Source of the DNA: an uncultured Mucilaginibacter sp.
GTDB taxonomy: Bacteria; Bacteroidota; Bacteroidia; Sphingobacteriales; Sphingobacteriaceae
NCBI GenBank assembly: GCA_903866915.1
Contig: CAIPPO010000056.1
Location: 1 to 38,273, forward strand
Reading direction: 5' to 3'
DNA length: 38,273 nt
Below are positions 17,832 to 26,726 of this stretch, piece after piece; the stretch's first letter is position 1; the number at the start of each line of letters is the position of its first letter. The notes beneath the pieces were generated by a model, which was not told the DNA's origin, ran no database searches, and worked only from the letters and a program-made list of their open reading frames with translations. A program made the position numbers and the translations under genes.

Positions 17832-20594
17832 ATGAAAAAAATATACTTTTTGAGCTTTTGTTTCGCACTCCTTTTTAAACTGGCTTTGGCACAGGATAAT
17901 GGGAAGACCATCAGTGTCAGCTATCAGCAGGCTGGTATAGTACAGGTGGTGAGTGACCTGGAATCGAAAACAGGTTACCATTTCTATTACAACCCGCCCC
18001 AGTTTGATAGTTTGAAGGTAACGCTGCAGGCCACCGACCGAACACTTGCCGCAGTGCTTAACATGGCTTTCAAGGGTACTGATTTTAATTTCACGATTAA
18101 AGATCAGTTTGTTTTTTTGAGCAAAGGACGGCAGATTGCCGCTAATTTACCGCCCGGGTTTTTCAGCAGCCTGCAATCAACCGCGACGCCCGCTGCATCG
18201 GTGACCGATTATTCGAGCGATCAGGTACAGGAAAAAGTAGCCGAAGCTACTACCGAAAACAAACTTTACGAAATTGGCTTAAGAACTAATAATATCAAAC
18301 CCGGTAATTCAACACTGGCTGGATATGTTCGAAATATTAAAACCGGCGAAGCCGTAATAGGCGCAAGTATTTATGTGCCGGATACCAAAACCGGTGCCGC
18401 TTCAGACCAGTTTGGATACTTTTCGCTAACCCTTCCCCGCGGGAAACAAACCCTGATCATTAAAGGCCTGGGCATGAAAGATACCCGCCGCAGGATTATC
18501 TTATACTCCGATGGCAAGCTTAATATCGAGATGCAGGAACAAGTGACATCTTTGAAAGAGGTTACAATTTCGGCCGAGAAAGTGGCGAACGTAAAAAGTG
18601 TGGAAATGGGCGTCAATAAACTTGATATCCGAAGCATTAAACAAATTCCTACCGCGTTCGGCGAAGCTGATGTGCTCCGCGTAGTGCTCACGTTACCCGG
18701 GGTTCAATCTGTGGGTGAAGCTACTACCGGGTTTAACGTTCGTGGTGGCGCTGCCGACCAGAACCTGATCTTGTTCAATGATGCAACGATCTATAACCCC
18801 TCGCACTTTTTCGGCTTTTTCTCGGCATTTGATCCCGACCTGGTAAAAAATATCGAATTGTATAAAAGTACCATTCCGGAAAAATACGGAGGTCGGCTTT
18901 CTTCGGTATTGGAGGTAACGGACCGCGATGGTAATAAAAAGAACTTTACCGGATCAGCTGGTATAGGTTTATTGACCAGCAGGATCAACCTCGAGGGGCC
19001 GATCGTTAAAGATAAAACCTCGGTTATTTTTGGTGCCCGCACCTCTTATTCCGATTGGCTGTTAAGCTTATTGCCGCCTGCCTATAAAAATAGTTCAGCC
19101 TCATTTTATGATGTAAACCTGGGTATCACCAGCCAGATCGATGATAAAAACACCATTTACCTGATGGGTTACGTTAGCCAGGACAAATTCAGGCTCAATA
19201 GCGATACGTCTTACGCTTATGGCAATAAAAATGCCAACATTAAGTGGAAGCATAATTTTAATAATAAACTGTACAGCTTATTCCTGGTTGGTTACGATCA
19301 TTATGACTATAACGTCTCCAGCACTCAAAATGCTGTTGATGCCTACAAACTCGACTTTGGCATAAACCAATACAACGGGAGGTTAGATTTCACTTATTAT
19401 CTGAACCCGAAAAACACGATCGATTTCGGTGTTAGTACCATCTATTATAATATGAACCCTGGCCAGGAAGTGCCTGATGGAAAGCAATCACTGATAGTGC
19501 CGCAAATAGTGCCGCAGGAACAGGCATCCGAAAATGCGCTCTACCTGGGTGATAAATACGATATTACCCCTGAATTTTCGGTAAGCGCAGGTATTCGCTA
19601 CTCGCTTTACGCTTACCTCGGCGCGCAGACCGTAGACAATTATGCCCCCAATCTTCCGAAAACTGCAATTAACGTTGTTGACAGCACAACCTACGGTAAG
19701 GGTAAAGTTATCAATACCTATAAAGGGCCAGAGATCAGGCTTTCTGCAAGGTATAATCTAAGCGATGACCTATCCCTGAAAGCTGCCTATAACACCCTGA
19801 GGCAATACATTCACCTGTTGTCAAATACAACTTCTATTTCACCAACCGACACTTATAAGTTAAGTGATCCTAATGTTAAACCGCAGTTCGGTCAACAAAT
19901 ATCACTGGGACTTTACAAGAATGCCGCTTCAAATACCATCGAAACCTCGGTTGAAGTGTACTATAAAAAAATAAATAATTACCTCGATTACCGCAGTGGA
20001 GCTACACTGCTGTTAAATGATCATGTTGAGCAGGAGGTAATCAACACCCAGGGCAAAGCTTACGGCGTTGAATTCCTGGTTAAGAAAACGGCAGGTAAAC
20101 TGAATGGTTGGATTAGCTATACCTATGCACGTACCTTTTTGAAACAGGATGACCCTAACGCAGGCGAGCTGATCAATAATGGTAACTTCTATCCGGCAAG
20201 TTACGACAAGCCGCATGACTTTAACTTTAACGGAAATTACCGGGTAAGTCACCGTTTCAGCATCTCGCTTGATATGACCTACAGCACAGGCAGGCCAATA
20301 ACCCTGCCGATTGCCAAGTATAGTTATGGTGGTTCGGAAAGAGTTTATTATTCTGATAGAAATGCTTACCGGATCCCTGATTATTTCAGGACTGACATTG
20401 CTTTTACCATAGAAGGTAACCATAAGGTGCATCAGTTAACCCATAATTCGTGGTCAATCGGTGTCTATAACTTAACAGGACGAGAGAATGCTTACTCGAC
20501 TTATTTCCAGGAACAAGGCGGAGTAATTAACGGTTACCAGCTGTCGATATTTGCCCGGCCAATTCCATTTATTAATTACAATATTCGTTTCTAG
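17832..20594 (+). CDS. TonB-dependent receptor with STN domain
   Basis: 920 residues from the ATG at 17832. An upstream in-frame ATG at 17793 would add 13 polar residues before an otherwise perfect signal peptide, so I reject it. Domains in order: signal peptide (1-~20, ending ALA-Q), STN domain (~25-100), a linker, a carboxypeptidase-regulatory-like Ig domain (~155-240, with GYVRNIKTGEAVIGASI and DQFGYFSL), a plug domain (~265-370, with VGEATTGFNVRGGAADQNLI), and a 22-strand-type beta-barrel ending in INYNIRF. It imports an unknown ligand with TonB energy. STN domains often couple to FecR/sigma signalling, but no such genes are nearby. DUF4249 lipoprotein genes start 1 bp later. Confidence 0.93.
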   Translation: MKKIYFLSFCFALLFKLALAQDNGKTISVSYQQAGIVQVVSDLESKTGYHFYYNPPQFDSLKVTLQATDRTLAAVLNMAFKGTDFNFTIKDQFVFLSKGRQIAANLPPGFFSSLQSTATPAASVTDYSSDQVQEKVAEATTENKLYEIGLRTNNIKPGNSTLAGYVRNIKTGEAVIGASIYVPDTKTGAASDQFGYFSLTLPRGKQTLIIKGLGMKDTRRRIILYSDGKLNIEMQEQVTSLKEVTISAEKVANVKSVEMGVNKLDIRSIKQIPTAFGEADVLRVVLTLPGVQSVGEATTGFNVRGGAADQNLILFNDATIYNPSHFFGFFSAFDPDLVKNIELYKSTIPEKYGGRLSSVLEVTDRDGNKKNFTGSAGIGLLTSRINLEGPIVKDKTSVIFGARTSYSDWLLSLLPPAYKNSSASFYDVNLGITSQIDDKNTIYLMGYVSQDKFRLNSDTSYAYGNKNANIKWKHNFNNKLYSLFLVGYDHYDYNVSSTQNAVDAYKLDFGINQYNGRLDFTYYLNPKNTIDFGVSTIYYNMNPGQEVPDGKQSLIVPQIVPQEQASENALYLGDKYDITPEFSVSAGIRYSLYAYLGAQTVDNYAPNLPKTAINVVDSTTYGKGKVINTYKGPEIRLSARYNLSDDLSLKAAYNTLRQYIHLLSNTTSISPTDTYKLSDPNVKPQFGQQISLGLYKNAASNTIETSVEVYYKKINNYLDYRSGATLLLNDHVEQEVINTQGKAYGVEFLVKKTAGKLNGWISYTYARTFLKQDDPNAGELINNGNFYPASYDKPHDFNFNGNYRVSHRFSISLDMTYSTGRPITLPIAKYSYGGSERVYYSDRNAYRIPDYFRTDIAFTIEGNHKVHQLTHNSWSIGVYNLTGRENAYSTYFQEQGGVINGYQLSIFARPIPFINYNIRF

Positions 20595-20595
20595 C

Positions 20596-21783
20596 ATGAA
20601 AATGACTAGCGAAAGCAAAGTGAAGTGGATTATTGGATTGCTACTGATCGGATCGGCAGGATGTAAACGGCTGTATACGCCGCCGGCAATCTCTGCTCCG
20701 AATAGTTATCTGGTTGTTGAAGGTGTGATCAATACAGGATCAGACTCGTCTATTATACGTTTGAGCCGAACGGTGCCGCTATCATCCCAAAAAGGGTCGA
20801 CACCGGAAACCGGCGCTATTATCAATATTGTTTCAGATGCCAATCTAAGCTACCCGGTATTTGAAAAGGGGAATGGGTATTATATCAGCAAACCTGTTAA
20901 TGGAAACGGACAAACGAAATATTCATTGAAAATTACGACAAAGAGTGGCGAGAACTACCAATCGGATTTCGTTTCTGCCGTTAATTCCCCGCCGATTGAC
21001 AGTGTGTACTACAGAGTTAAAGGCAATAGTATCAATATCTATCTGGATACACATGACCCTATCAGTACGTCAAAGTATTATCGGTGGGATTATACTGACA
21101 CCTACATTTTCCACACGGGATACCATTCTATCGGTAAAGTTGCGCAGGCCCCCAAGGACACGGTTATTTTCAGGCCCCTTGCCGAACAGATCTACCAATG
21201 CTGGCGCAGTGATACGTCGACAAGTATTTTGCTCGGTTCCACAGCTAAGCTTAGCCAGAATGTTATCTCGGAAGCACCTATCCTGTCTATCCCTTCAACT
21301 TCTATTAAAATATCAAACCGCTACACTATAAACGTTAATCAATACGGCCTTACGACCGATGCCTATAATTACTACCGTTTGTTGCAGCAGAATACCGAGA
21401 GCATAGGTACAATTTTTGACCCCCAGCCTTCTCAATCGACGGGCAATATACATTGCCTTAATAATCCTGCCGAAGTGGTGATCGGATATATCACCGCAGG
21501 TACTCCGGCGAAATACAGGATATTTATTGATACCCATAATTTGCCCGCCTGGTTGTCTGACAATCCTTACTCCGGATGTTTACTGGATACTGATTATTAC
21601 CATCCCGGGCAGGGCCAAAACTCGATCGCAGACTTCATATATACGGGCCTGGACATACCTGTAAATCCCATAGCACCTCCGATGTCGCCAATCATCGGAT
21701 GGTCGGGATCATCGCCCTTTTGTGTGGATTGCACGCTGAATGGAACCAACAAAAGACCCAATTACTGGACAGATTTTCAATGA
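20596..21783 (+). CDS. DUF4249 lipoprotein, paralog 1 of 5
   Basis: 395 residues from ATG 20596, one base after the receptor stop. An in-frame ATG at 20551 lies inside the receptor gene and would spoil the signal. The N-terminus is a lipoprotein signal with Cys23 in GSAGCK. It then has the family block SYLVVEGVINTGSDSSI, SRTVPLSS, the PPIDSVYYRVKG block, THDP, YYRWDYTDTY, QCWRSDTST, a GTIFDPQPS stretch and the C-terminal CVDCTLNGTNKRPNYW. DUF4249 proteins are predicted beta-sandwich lipoproteins encoded beside TonB receptors. The role is likely ligand capture, or an accessory to the receptor, which is inference. Confidence 0.9.
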   Translation: MKMTSESKVKWIIGLLLIGSAGCKRLYTPPAISAPNSYLVVEGVINTGSDSSIIRLSRTVPLSSQKGSTPETGAIINIVSDANLSYPVFEKGNGYYISKPVNGNGQTKYSLKITTKSGENYQSDFVSAVNSPPIDSVYYRVKGNSINIYLDTHDPISTSKYYRWDYTDTYIFHTGYHSIGKVAQAPKDTVIFRPLAEQIYQCWRSDTSTSILLGSTAKLSQNVISEAPILSIPSTSIKISNRYTINVNQYGLTTDAYNYYRLLQQNTESIGTIFDPQPSQSTGNIHCLNNPAEVVIGYITAGTPAKYRIFIDTHNLPAWLSDNPYSGCLLDTDYYHPGQGQNSIADFIYTGLDIPVNPIAPPMSPIIGWSGSSPFCVDCTLNGTNKRPNYWTDFQ

Positions 21784-22982
21784 TGAACAAAAAAATACAC
21801 CTTCTATTTGTATTAATTGCTGTGACGATAACGGGCTGGTTGGGATGTAAAAAGGCCTATAACCCGAAGATTGTTTCATCGGCGGGTAACTACCTTGTTG
21901 TAGAAGGTGTAATTAATACAGGAAGCGATTCGTCAATTATCAGGCTTAGTCGTACTGTTCCATTGTCATCAAATTTGCCGGCTCAGCCCGAAAAAGGTGC
22001 CGTAATTAGTATTGTTACGGATGGAGGCATCAATTACCCGGTGATAGAACAGGGTAATGGAATTTATAAAGGTGCTGTGATCAATTCTGTTGCGCTCGTT
22101 AAATACAGCCTTAAAATTGTGACGTCAAATGGCGAGACTTACCAGTCGGACTTTGTCACAGCAAAAAACTCTCCACCCATTGACAGTGTTTATTACAAAG
22201 TGACAGGGAGCGGTATCAATTTATATGCCGATACGCACGACCCAACCAATAACTCGAGGTATTATCGTTGGGATTTTACGGATACCTACCTCTTTCACTC
22301 GGCATTCGATTCATACGGATATTTTACAAATAAACCAAAAGATACTGTAGTCGGCAGGTTCCCGGCTCAACAGATATACCAGTGCTGGCGCAATGATACA
22401 TCGTCTAATATTATCGTAAACTCGACAGCGAAACTGACCAACGACGTGGTATCTGGCAATTTGATATCTTCAATAACATCCAGTTCCGAGAAAATATCGG
22501 TGCGCTATTCGATCATGGTTACCCAATATGTATTAACAACGGATGCCTTTAATTATTACCAGCAGTTAAAGAATAATACCCAGTCATTGGGTACCATTTT
22601 TGATCCGCAACCTTCTGAATTGCCCGGGAATATCCACAGTATTTCTAATCCTTCGGAGGTAGTGATTGGCTATATAACGGCGGGTTCGCCGTCAAAAAGG
22701 CGGATATTTATTGATAATCACTTTTTACCCAACTGGCAGTCTGATAGTCCCTATACCGGTTGCCTGCTGGATACTGACCTCTATAAATTCACGCTGAAGA
22801 ATGGTTTGGTTATCAATCAGGTAGCAATAAATATTTTTCCAGGTTATCATGTACCGGTACTGCCTATTGCAGTACCTGATGGCCCTATTTTGGGTTGGTC
22901 ATCATCATCACCTGCCTGTGTGGATTGTACATTGCGCGGGTCGAACAAAAAGCCCGACTATTGGATTGATGCATCATATTAA
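21780..22982 (+). CDS. DUF4249 lipoprotein, paralog 2 of 5
   Basis: 400 residues; the start ATG at 21780 overlaps the previous stop (ATGATGA), and the second ATG at 21783 is an equal alternative. Lipobox with Cys23 (GWLGCKK). It is most similar to paralogs 1 and 4: YLVVEGVINTGSDSSIIRLSRTVPLSS, YQSDFVTAKNSPPIDSVYY, ADTHDP, QCWRNDTSSNI, LGTIFDPQPSELPGN and the CVDC ending. Translational coupling to paralog 1 is likely. An in-frame extension back to 21699 would run through the previous gene and is rejected. Confidence 0.9.
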   Translation: MMNKKIHLLFVLIAVTITGWLGCKKAYNPKIVSSAGNYLVVEGVINTGSDSSIIRLSRTVPLSSNLPAQPEKGAVISIVTDGGINYPVIEQGNGIYKGAVINSVALVKYSLKIVTSNGETYQSDFVTAKNSPPIDSVYYKVTGSGINLYADTHDPTNNSRYYRWDFTDTYLFHSAFDSYGYFTNKPKDTVVGRFPAQQIYQCWRNDTSSNIIVNSTAKLTNDVVSGNLISSITSSSEKISVRYSIMVTQYVLTTDAFNYYQQLKNNTQSLGTIFDPQPSELPGNIHSISNPSEVVIGYITAGSPSKRRIFIDNHFLPNWQSDSPYTGCLLDTDLYKFTLKNGLVINQVAINIFPGYHVPVLPIAVPDGPILGWSSSSPACVDCTLRGSNKKPDYWIDASY

Positions 22983-24153
22983 TTTGGAAAAAACAATTTA
23001 CATATTGCTCCTCCTGATCTGCATTACTGCGGGATGGCAGAGTTGTACCAAAAGCTACTCGCCACGGATCGTTGCGGGCAACCTGAATTACCTGGTGGTA
23101 GAAGGCTTTATCAACACCGGAATCGATTCGACCATCATCAACCTTAGCCGGACGGTTAAAGTAAACACCGGTATCGATACTTCTGAGGAAACGGGCGCTA
23201 TTTTGAACGTTGAAGGCAACGACAACTCAAGCTACCCTATCCCCGAGCTTGGCAAAGGAAAGTATGCAGCTGCCAGTCTTTCTCTGGATAACAGTAAAAA
23301 GTACCGTTTGCGTATCAAAACCACCGACGGGAATAGCTATTTATCCGATTTTACAAGCGCTAAACCTACACCGCCGATCGATAGCATTGGGTATACCATA
23401 TTAAGCAATGGTATTCAGGTTTATGTAAATACGCACGACCCTGATAATAAAACACTTTACTACCGTTGGGCCTATAATGAAACCTGGGAGTTCCATGCTT
23501 TTTATCCATCGTTTTATTACTCAGACGGAAACGCGATCCAGCTACGACCGCCCGACCTGATTAATTTTTACTGCTTTACCAATAAAGCTTCAACCAGTAT
23601 TACCCTTGGTTCGTCGGCCAAATTGAAGCAGGATATTATATACAGACAGCCGATCATTTTTATACCAGCGTCTTCAGAGAAGATCGAGTCGCGCTACAGC
23701 ATTTTGCTGAAACAATATGCGATGACTGACGATGAATTTAATTATTGGCAAAGTTTGCAAAAGAATACCGAGAAGATCGGTTCGATATTCGATTCTCAAC
23801 CCTCCGAAATACAAGGTAATATCCATTGTACTTCCAATCCATCGGTCCCCGTGGTAGGCTATATAGGTACCACTAATATGCAATCGAAAAGGGTATTTAT
23901 TGCTAAAACAGATTTGCCAACCAAGTGGGTAGCTACGTATCCGTATACCTGCCCGCTGGATTCATTTTTTTATTGCCGCCCGCCTTATTGTATTAATGAT
24001 GTGGCGGCCCACCTCATACCCCAGCCTTCCGAAGAAGTGCCAACAACAGCCATTTTTGGCTCAGATGGCTTACCTGTCGGCTTCCTGGGATCCTTTAATA
24101 CCTGTGTTGATTGTACAATTCGTGGTACCAAACAAAAACCTAGTTTCTGGTAA
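22969..24153 (+). CDS. DUF4249 lipoprotein, paralog 3 of 5
   Basis: 394 residues from ATG 22969, overlapping the previous gene by 14 bp. A TTG at 22984 is a weaker alternative start. Lipobox at Cys26 (AGWQSCTK). It belongs to a second subtype with paralog 5: YRLRIKTTDGNSYLSDF and VNTHDPDNK replace the YQSDF and ADTHDP words of the others. The cysteine at the QCW position is kept as FYCFTN, and the C-terminal CVDCTIRGT is intact. Part of the same tightly packed operon. Confidence 0.88.
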   Translation: MHHINLEKTIYILLLLICITAGWQSCTKSYSPRIVAGNLNYLVVEGFINTGIDSTIINLSRTVKVNTGIDTSEETGAILNVEGNDNSSYPIPELGKGKYAAASLSLDNSKKYRLRIKTTDGNSYLSDFTSAKPTPPIDSIGYTILSNGIQVYVNTHDPDNKTLYYRWAYNETWEFHAFYPSFYYSDGNAIQLRPPDLINFYCFTNKASTSITLGSSAKLKQDIIYRQPIIFIPASSEKIESRYSILLKQYAMTDDEFNYWQSLQKNTEKIGSIFDSQPSEIQGNIHCTSNPSVPVVGYIGTTNMQSKRVFIAKTDLPTKWVATYPYTCPLDSFFYCRPPYCINDVAAHLIPQPSEEVPTTAIFGSDGLPVGFLGSFNTCVDCTIRGTKQKPSFW

Positions 24154-24154
24154 G

Positions 24155-25348
24155 ATGAAAAAGATGAGCGGACATTTGGGTTTTGTTTTGTTATGCTTGT
24201 GGGGACTGGCGTGCAAAAAACCGTATTTACCCCCAGTGGTTAGTGCTTCTAACAGTTTCCTGGTAGTAGAGGGGGTGATCAATACAAGTACTGACTCAAC
24301 TTTTATACACTTGAGCCGCACTGTGCCGCTTTCGTCTGCGCTAAGTTCAGTGCCAGAAACAGGAGCAGTTGTAACGATTATATCCGACGCCAACGTTACT
24401 TACCCGGTAATGGAAAAAGGTAATGGCTACTATGTTGCATCGCCAATTAATGCAAAAACCAGCGCAAAATATGCACTTAAAATAAATTCCGCCAATGGCG
24501 AATCCTACCAATCGGATTTTGTGGTGGCCAAAAATTCGCTGCCGATTGATAGTGTTTATTACAAAGTAACGGGAAGCGGAGTAAATGTTTATGCTGATAC
24601 ACACGACCCCGGAAATAATTCAAAATATTATCGTTGGGATTATACCGAGACCTATGAATACCATTCGGCTTTTCACACCTACGATTCGCTGGCAACCGTA
24701 CCTAAAGATACCGTGTTGCTGAGAAGTTTCGGTGGGCAGATTTATCAATGCTGGCGTAGCGATACTTCAACCAGTATCATCCTAAACTCCTCGGCTAAAT
24801 TGTCTAACGATGTCATCAGCCAAAATCAGCTGGCATTTATACCATCAACTTCCGAAAAAATCGCAGGCCGTTATTCTATTTTGGTAAAACAATATGTGCT
24901 CACACCCGATGCCTATAACTATTACAGGATATTACAGAAAAATACCGAAAAACTGGGTACTATTTTTGACGCTCAACCAGCTGAACTGCCCGGTAACGTT
25001 CATTGTTTAAGCAACCCAAATGAGCTTGTTATCGGGTTTGTAACTGCCGGTGCTGTTGCTCAGGGCAGAATTTTTATTGATAACCGTAACCTTCCGGGCT
25101 GGCAGTCAGATAACCCATATGCTTCGTGTTACCTGGATACCGACCTGTTTAAAAGAGCAATATTTGGCACAAAGGCTTTCGAGAACGAGGTTAAAGAATA
25201 TATATACACAGGTATTCATTACCCGGTTGCTAACTTCACTAATACATTTACCGGAGCTATTCTTGGATACACGGCATCGACACCCTTTTGCGTTGAATGT
25301 ACGGTTAGAGGTACCAATATCAGACCTAAATTTTGGACGGATTATTAA
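24155..25348 (+). CDS. DUF4249 lipoprotein, paralog 4 of 5
   Basis: 397 residues from ATG 24155, one base after the previous stop. A longer in-frame reading from 23996 lies within the upstream gene and is rejected. Lipobox Cys20 (WGLACKK). It is close to paralogs 1 and 2: FLVVEGVINTSTDSTFIHLSRTVPLSS, YQSDFVVAKNSLPIDSVYY, ADTHDP, QCWRSDTSTSI, LGTIFDAQPAELPGN and CVECTVRGTN. One CVDC aspartate is Glu here. Its run between the THDP and QCW blocks (HSAFHTYDSLATVPKD) is where paralogs differ most, which could be a specificity region. Confidence 0.9.
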   Translation: MKKMSGHLGFVLLCLWGLACKKPYLPPVVSASNSFLVVEGVINTSTDSTFIHLSRTVPLSSALSSVPETGAVVTIISDANVTYPVMEKGNGYYVASPINAKTSAKYALKINSANGESYQSDFVVAKNSLPIDSVYYKVTGSGVNVYADTHDPGNNSKYYRWDYTETYEYHSAFHTYDSLATVPKDTVLLRSFGGQIYQCWRSDTSTSIILNSSAKLSNDVISQNQLAFIPSTSEKIAGRYSILVKQYVLTPDAYNYYRILQKNTEKLGTIFDAQPAELPGNVHCLSNPNELVIGFVTAGAVAQGRIFIDNRNLPGWQSDNPYASCYLDTDLFKRAIFGTKAFENEVKEYIYTGIHYPVANFTNTFTGAILGYTASTPFCVECTVRGTNIRPKFWTDY

Positions 25349-25353
25349 AAAAA

Positions 25354-26565
25354 ATGAACAAGAGGGCATTCATATTTCTTTTATCTGTCGTAGTTATCAC
25401 GATTGGGACTGCTTGTAAAAAGCCGTACCTGCCACACGTTGTCGACGCATCTGTAAATTATCTGGTAGTACAAGGCGTTGTTAATGCAGGTTCCGATTCT
25501 ACCTTCATCCAAATAAGTCGCACGGTCAAATTATCCAGTCAAACGGCAGCAGCTCCTGAAGCAAATGCGATTGTAAATGTTGAGAGCGACAATGGTGTAA
25601 GTTACCCTTTGATAGAACAGGCAACCGGCCGATATGCTTCTCCGGGTTTAAACCTTGATGCTACGCATAAATACAGGCTCAGGATAAAAACTTCGGATGC
25701 CAAAGTTTATTTATCCGACCTGGTAAATGTCGAAAATTCGCCGCCAATTGACTCTGTCAATTTTGTAATTGCGTCAAACGGCTTAAATATCAATGTTAAT
25801 ACCCACGATGTTAAAAACAACACCCGTTATTATCGTTGGGAATACCAGGAAACATGGATCATACGTTCGTTCTACCATTCGCATTATGTGAGTACAGGCG
25901 ACACCGTTGTACCACGCGATGATGTACATAACAGTATATGGCAATGCTGGCAAAAAGATACCTCCAGCAATATTATACTGGCCTCATCGGCCCGGCTGGC
26001 AAATGATGTGATCTCCCAGTCGCCTATCATTTTTATTTCTTCCGAGTCGGAAAAGTTATCAGTCGAATACAGTATTTTAGTTAAGCAATATGCGTTGAGC
26101 AGCGATGCATTTAGTTTTTGGCAAAATATCAAAAAAAATACCGAGCAGATCGGAACGATCTTTGACGTGCAACCCTCCGAAATTTCAGGGAATATCCATT
26201 GCCTGACCGACCCTTCAGAACCGGTAATCGGGTACTTGAGTGTAGGAAGTACGGTAAGTAAACGCGTATTTATTAGTCAGAGAAATTTACCCGCCTGGTC
26301 GCCAATACTACCCTACACATTTTGCCAATTGGTAAAAGACTGTTGTCTTTATGATCATCAGACCATAGACAGCCACGAAAACCAGGTTGATATATATATG
26401 AATCCAGGTTTCCACGAGAATAACGGTCCATATTATATTCCTATTGACGGTATTGGCCAGGTGGGGGCCCCGCCTATAGGGTTTACAACTACATCCGACC
26501 CTATATGTGTTGATTGTACGATACGAGGAACAAATAAGCAACCCGATTATTGGGTATTTCAATAA
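25354..26565 (+). CDS. DUF4249 lipoprotein, paralog 5 of 5
   Basis: 403 residues from ATG 25354, five bases after the previous stop. An ATG at 25333 inside the previous gene would prefix seven residues to a clean lipoprotein signal and is less likely. Lipobox Cys21 (GTACKK). Subtype shared with paralog 3: RLRIKTSDAKVYLSDL and VNTHDVKNNT. It keeps QCWQKDTSSNI and the CVDCTIRGTNKQPDYW end. Its stretch before the last block is longer (a CQLVKDCCLYDH segment with a Cys pair). A 161-bp gap follows before the next operon member. Confidence 0.9.
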   Translation: MNKRAFIFLLSVVVITIGTACKKPYLPHVVDASVNYLVVQGVVNAGSDSTFIQISRTVKLSSQTAAAPEANAIVNVESDNGVSYPLIEQATGRYASPGLNLDATHKYRLRIKTSDAKVYLSDLVNVENSPPIDSVNFVIASNGLNINVNTHDVKNNTRYYRWEYQETWIIRSFYHSHYVSTGDTVVPRDDVHNSIWQCWQKDTSSNIILASSARLANDVISQSPIIFISSESEKLSVEYSILVKQYALSSDAFSFWQNIKKNTEQIGTIFDVQPSEISGNIHCLTDPSEPVIGYLSVGSTVSKRVFISQRNLPAWSPILPYTFCQLVKDCCLYDHQTIDSHENQVDIYMNPGFHENNGPYYIPIDGIGQVGAPPIGFTTTSDPICVDCTIRGTNKQPDYWVFQ

Positions 26566-26726
26566 GGGTATAAAAATGTAAAATGAACACCGGCAAGTAG
26601 CCGGCCTATGCTGAGGCATCAGAACTAAAATTTGAACAAGAAACGCAATGACTCCAGGGTTTAAGCCAGTCAGGTTATTCGGGTAATAAAATAAAAAGAT
26701 CAATACCAGGTATATTAAATAAAGCG
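26566..26726. other. Gap in the receptor operon with a short hairpin
   Basis: No gene is seen here. A short stem CCGGC/GCCGG (26590-26594 with 26600-26604) around AAGTA lacks a T-run, so it is unlikely to be a full terminator. It could be a processing or stability element, leaving the last gene of the operon less expressed. Confidence 0.4.

Noticed and set aside
20596..26565. SusD-like nutrient-binding proteins next to the TonB receptor
   Set aside because: The five proteins are beta-rich with the DUF4249 ending and lack the helical TPR-like SusD fold words; the receptor carries an STN domain rather than the plain SusC layout.
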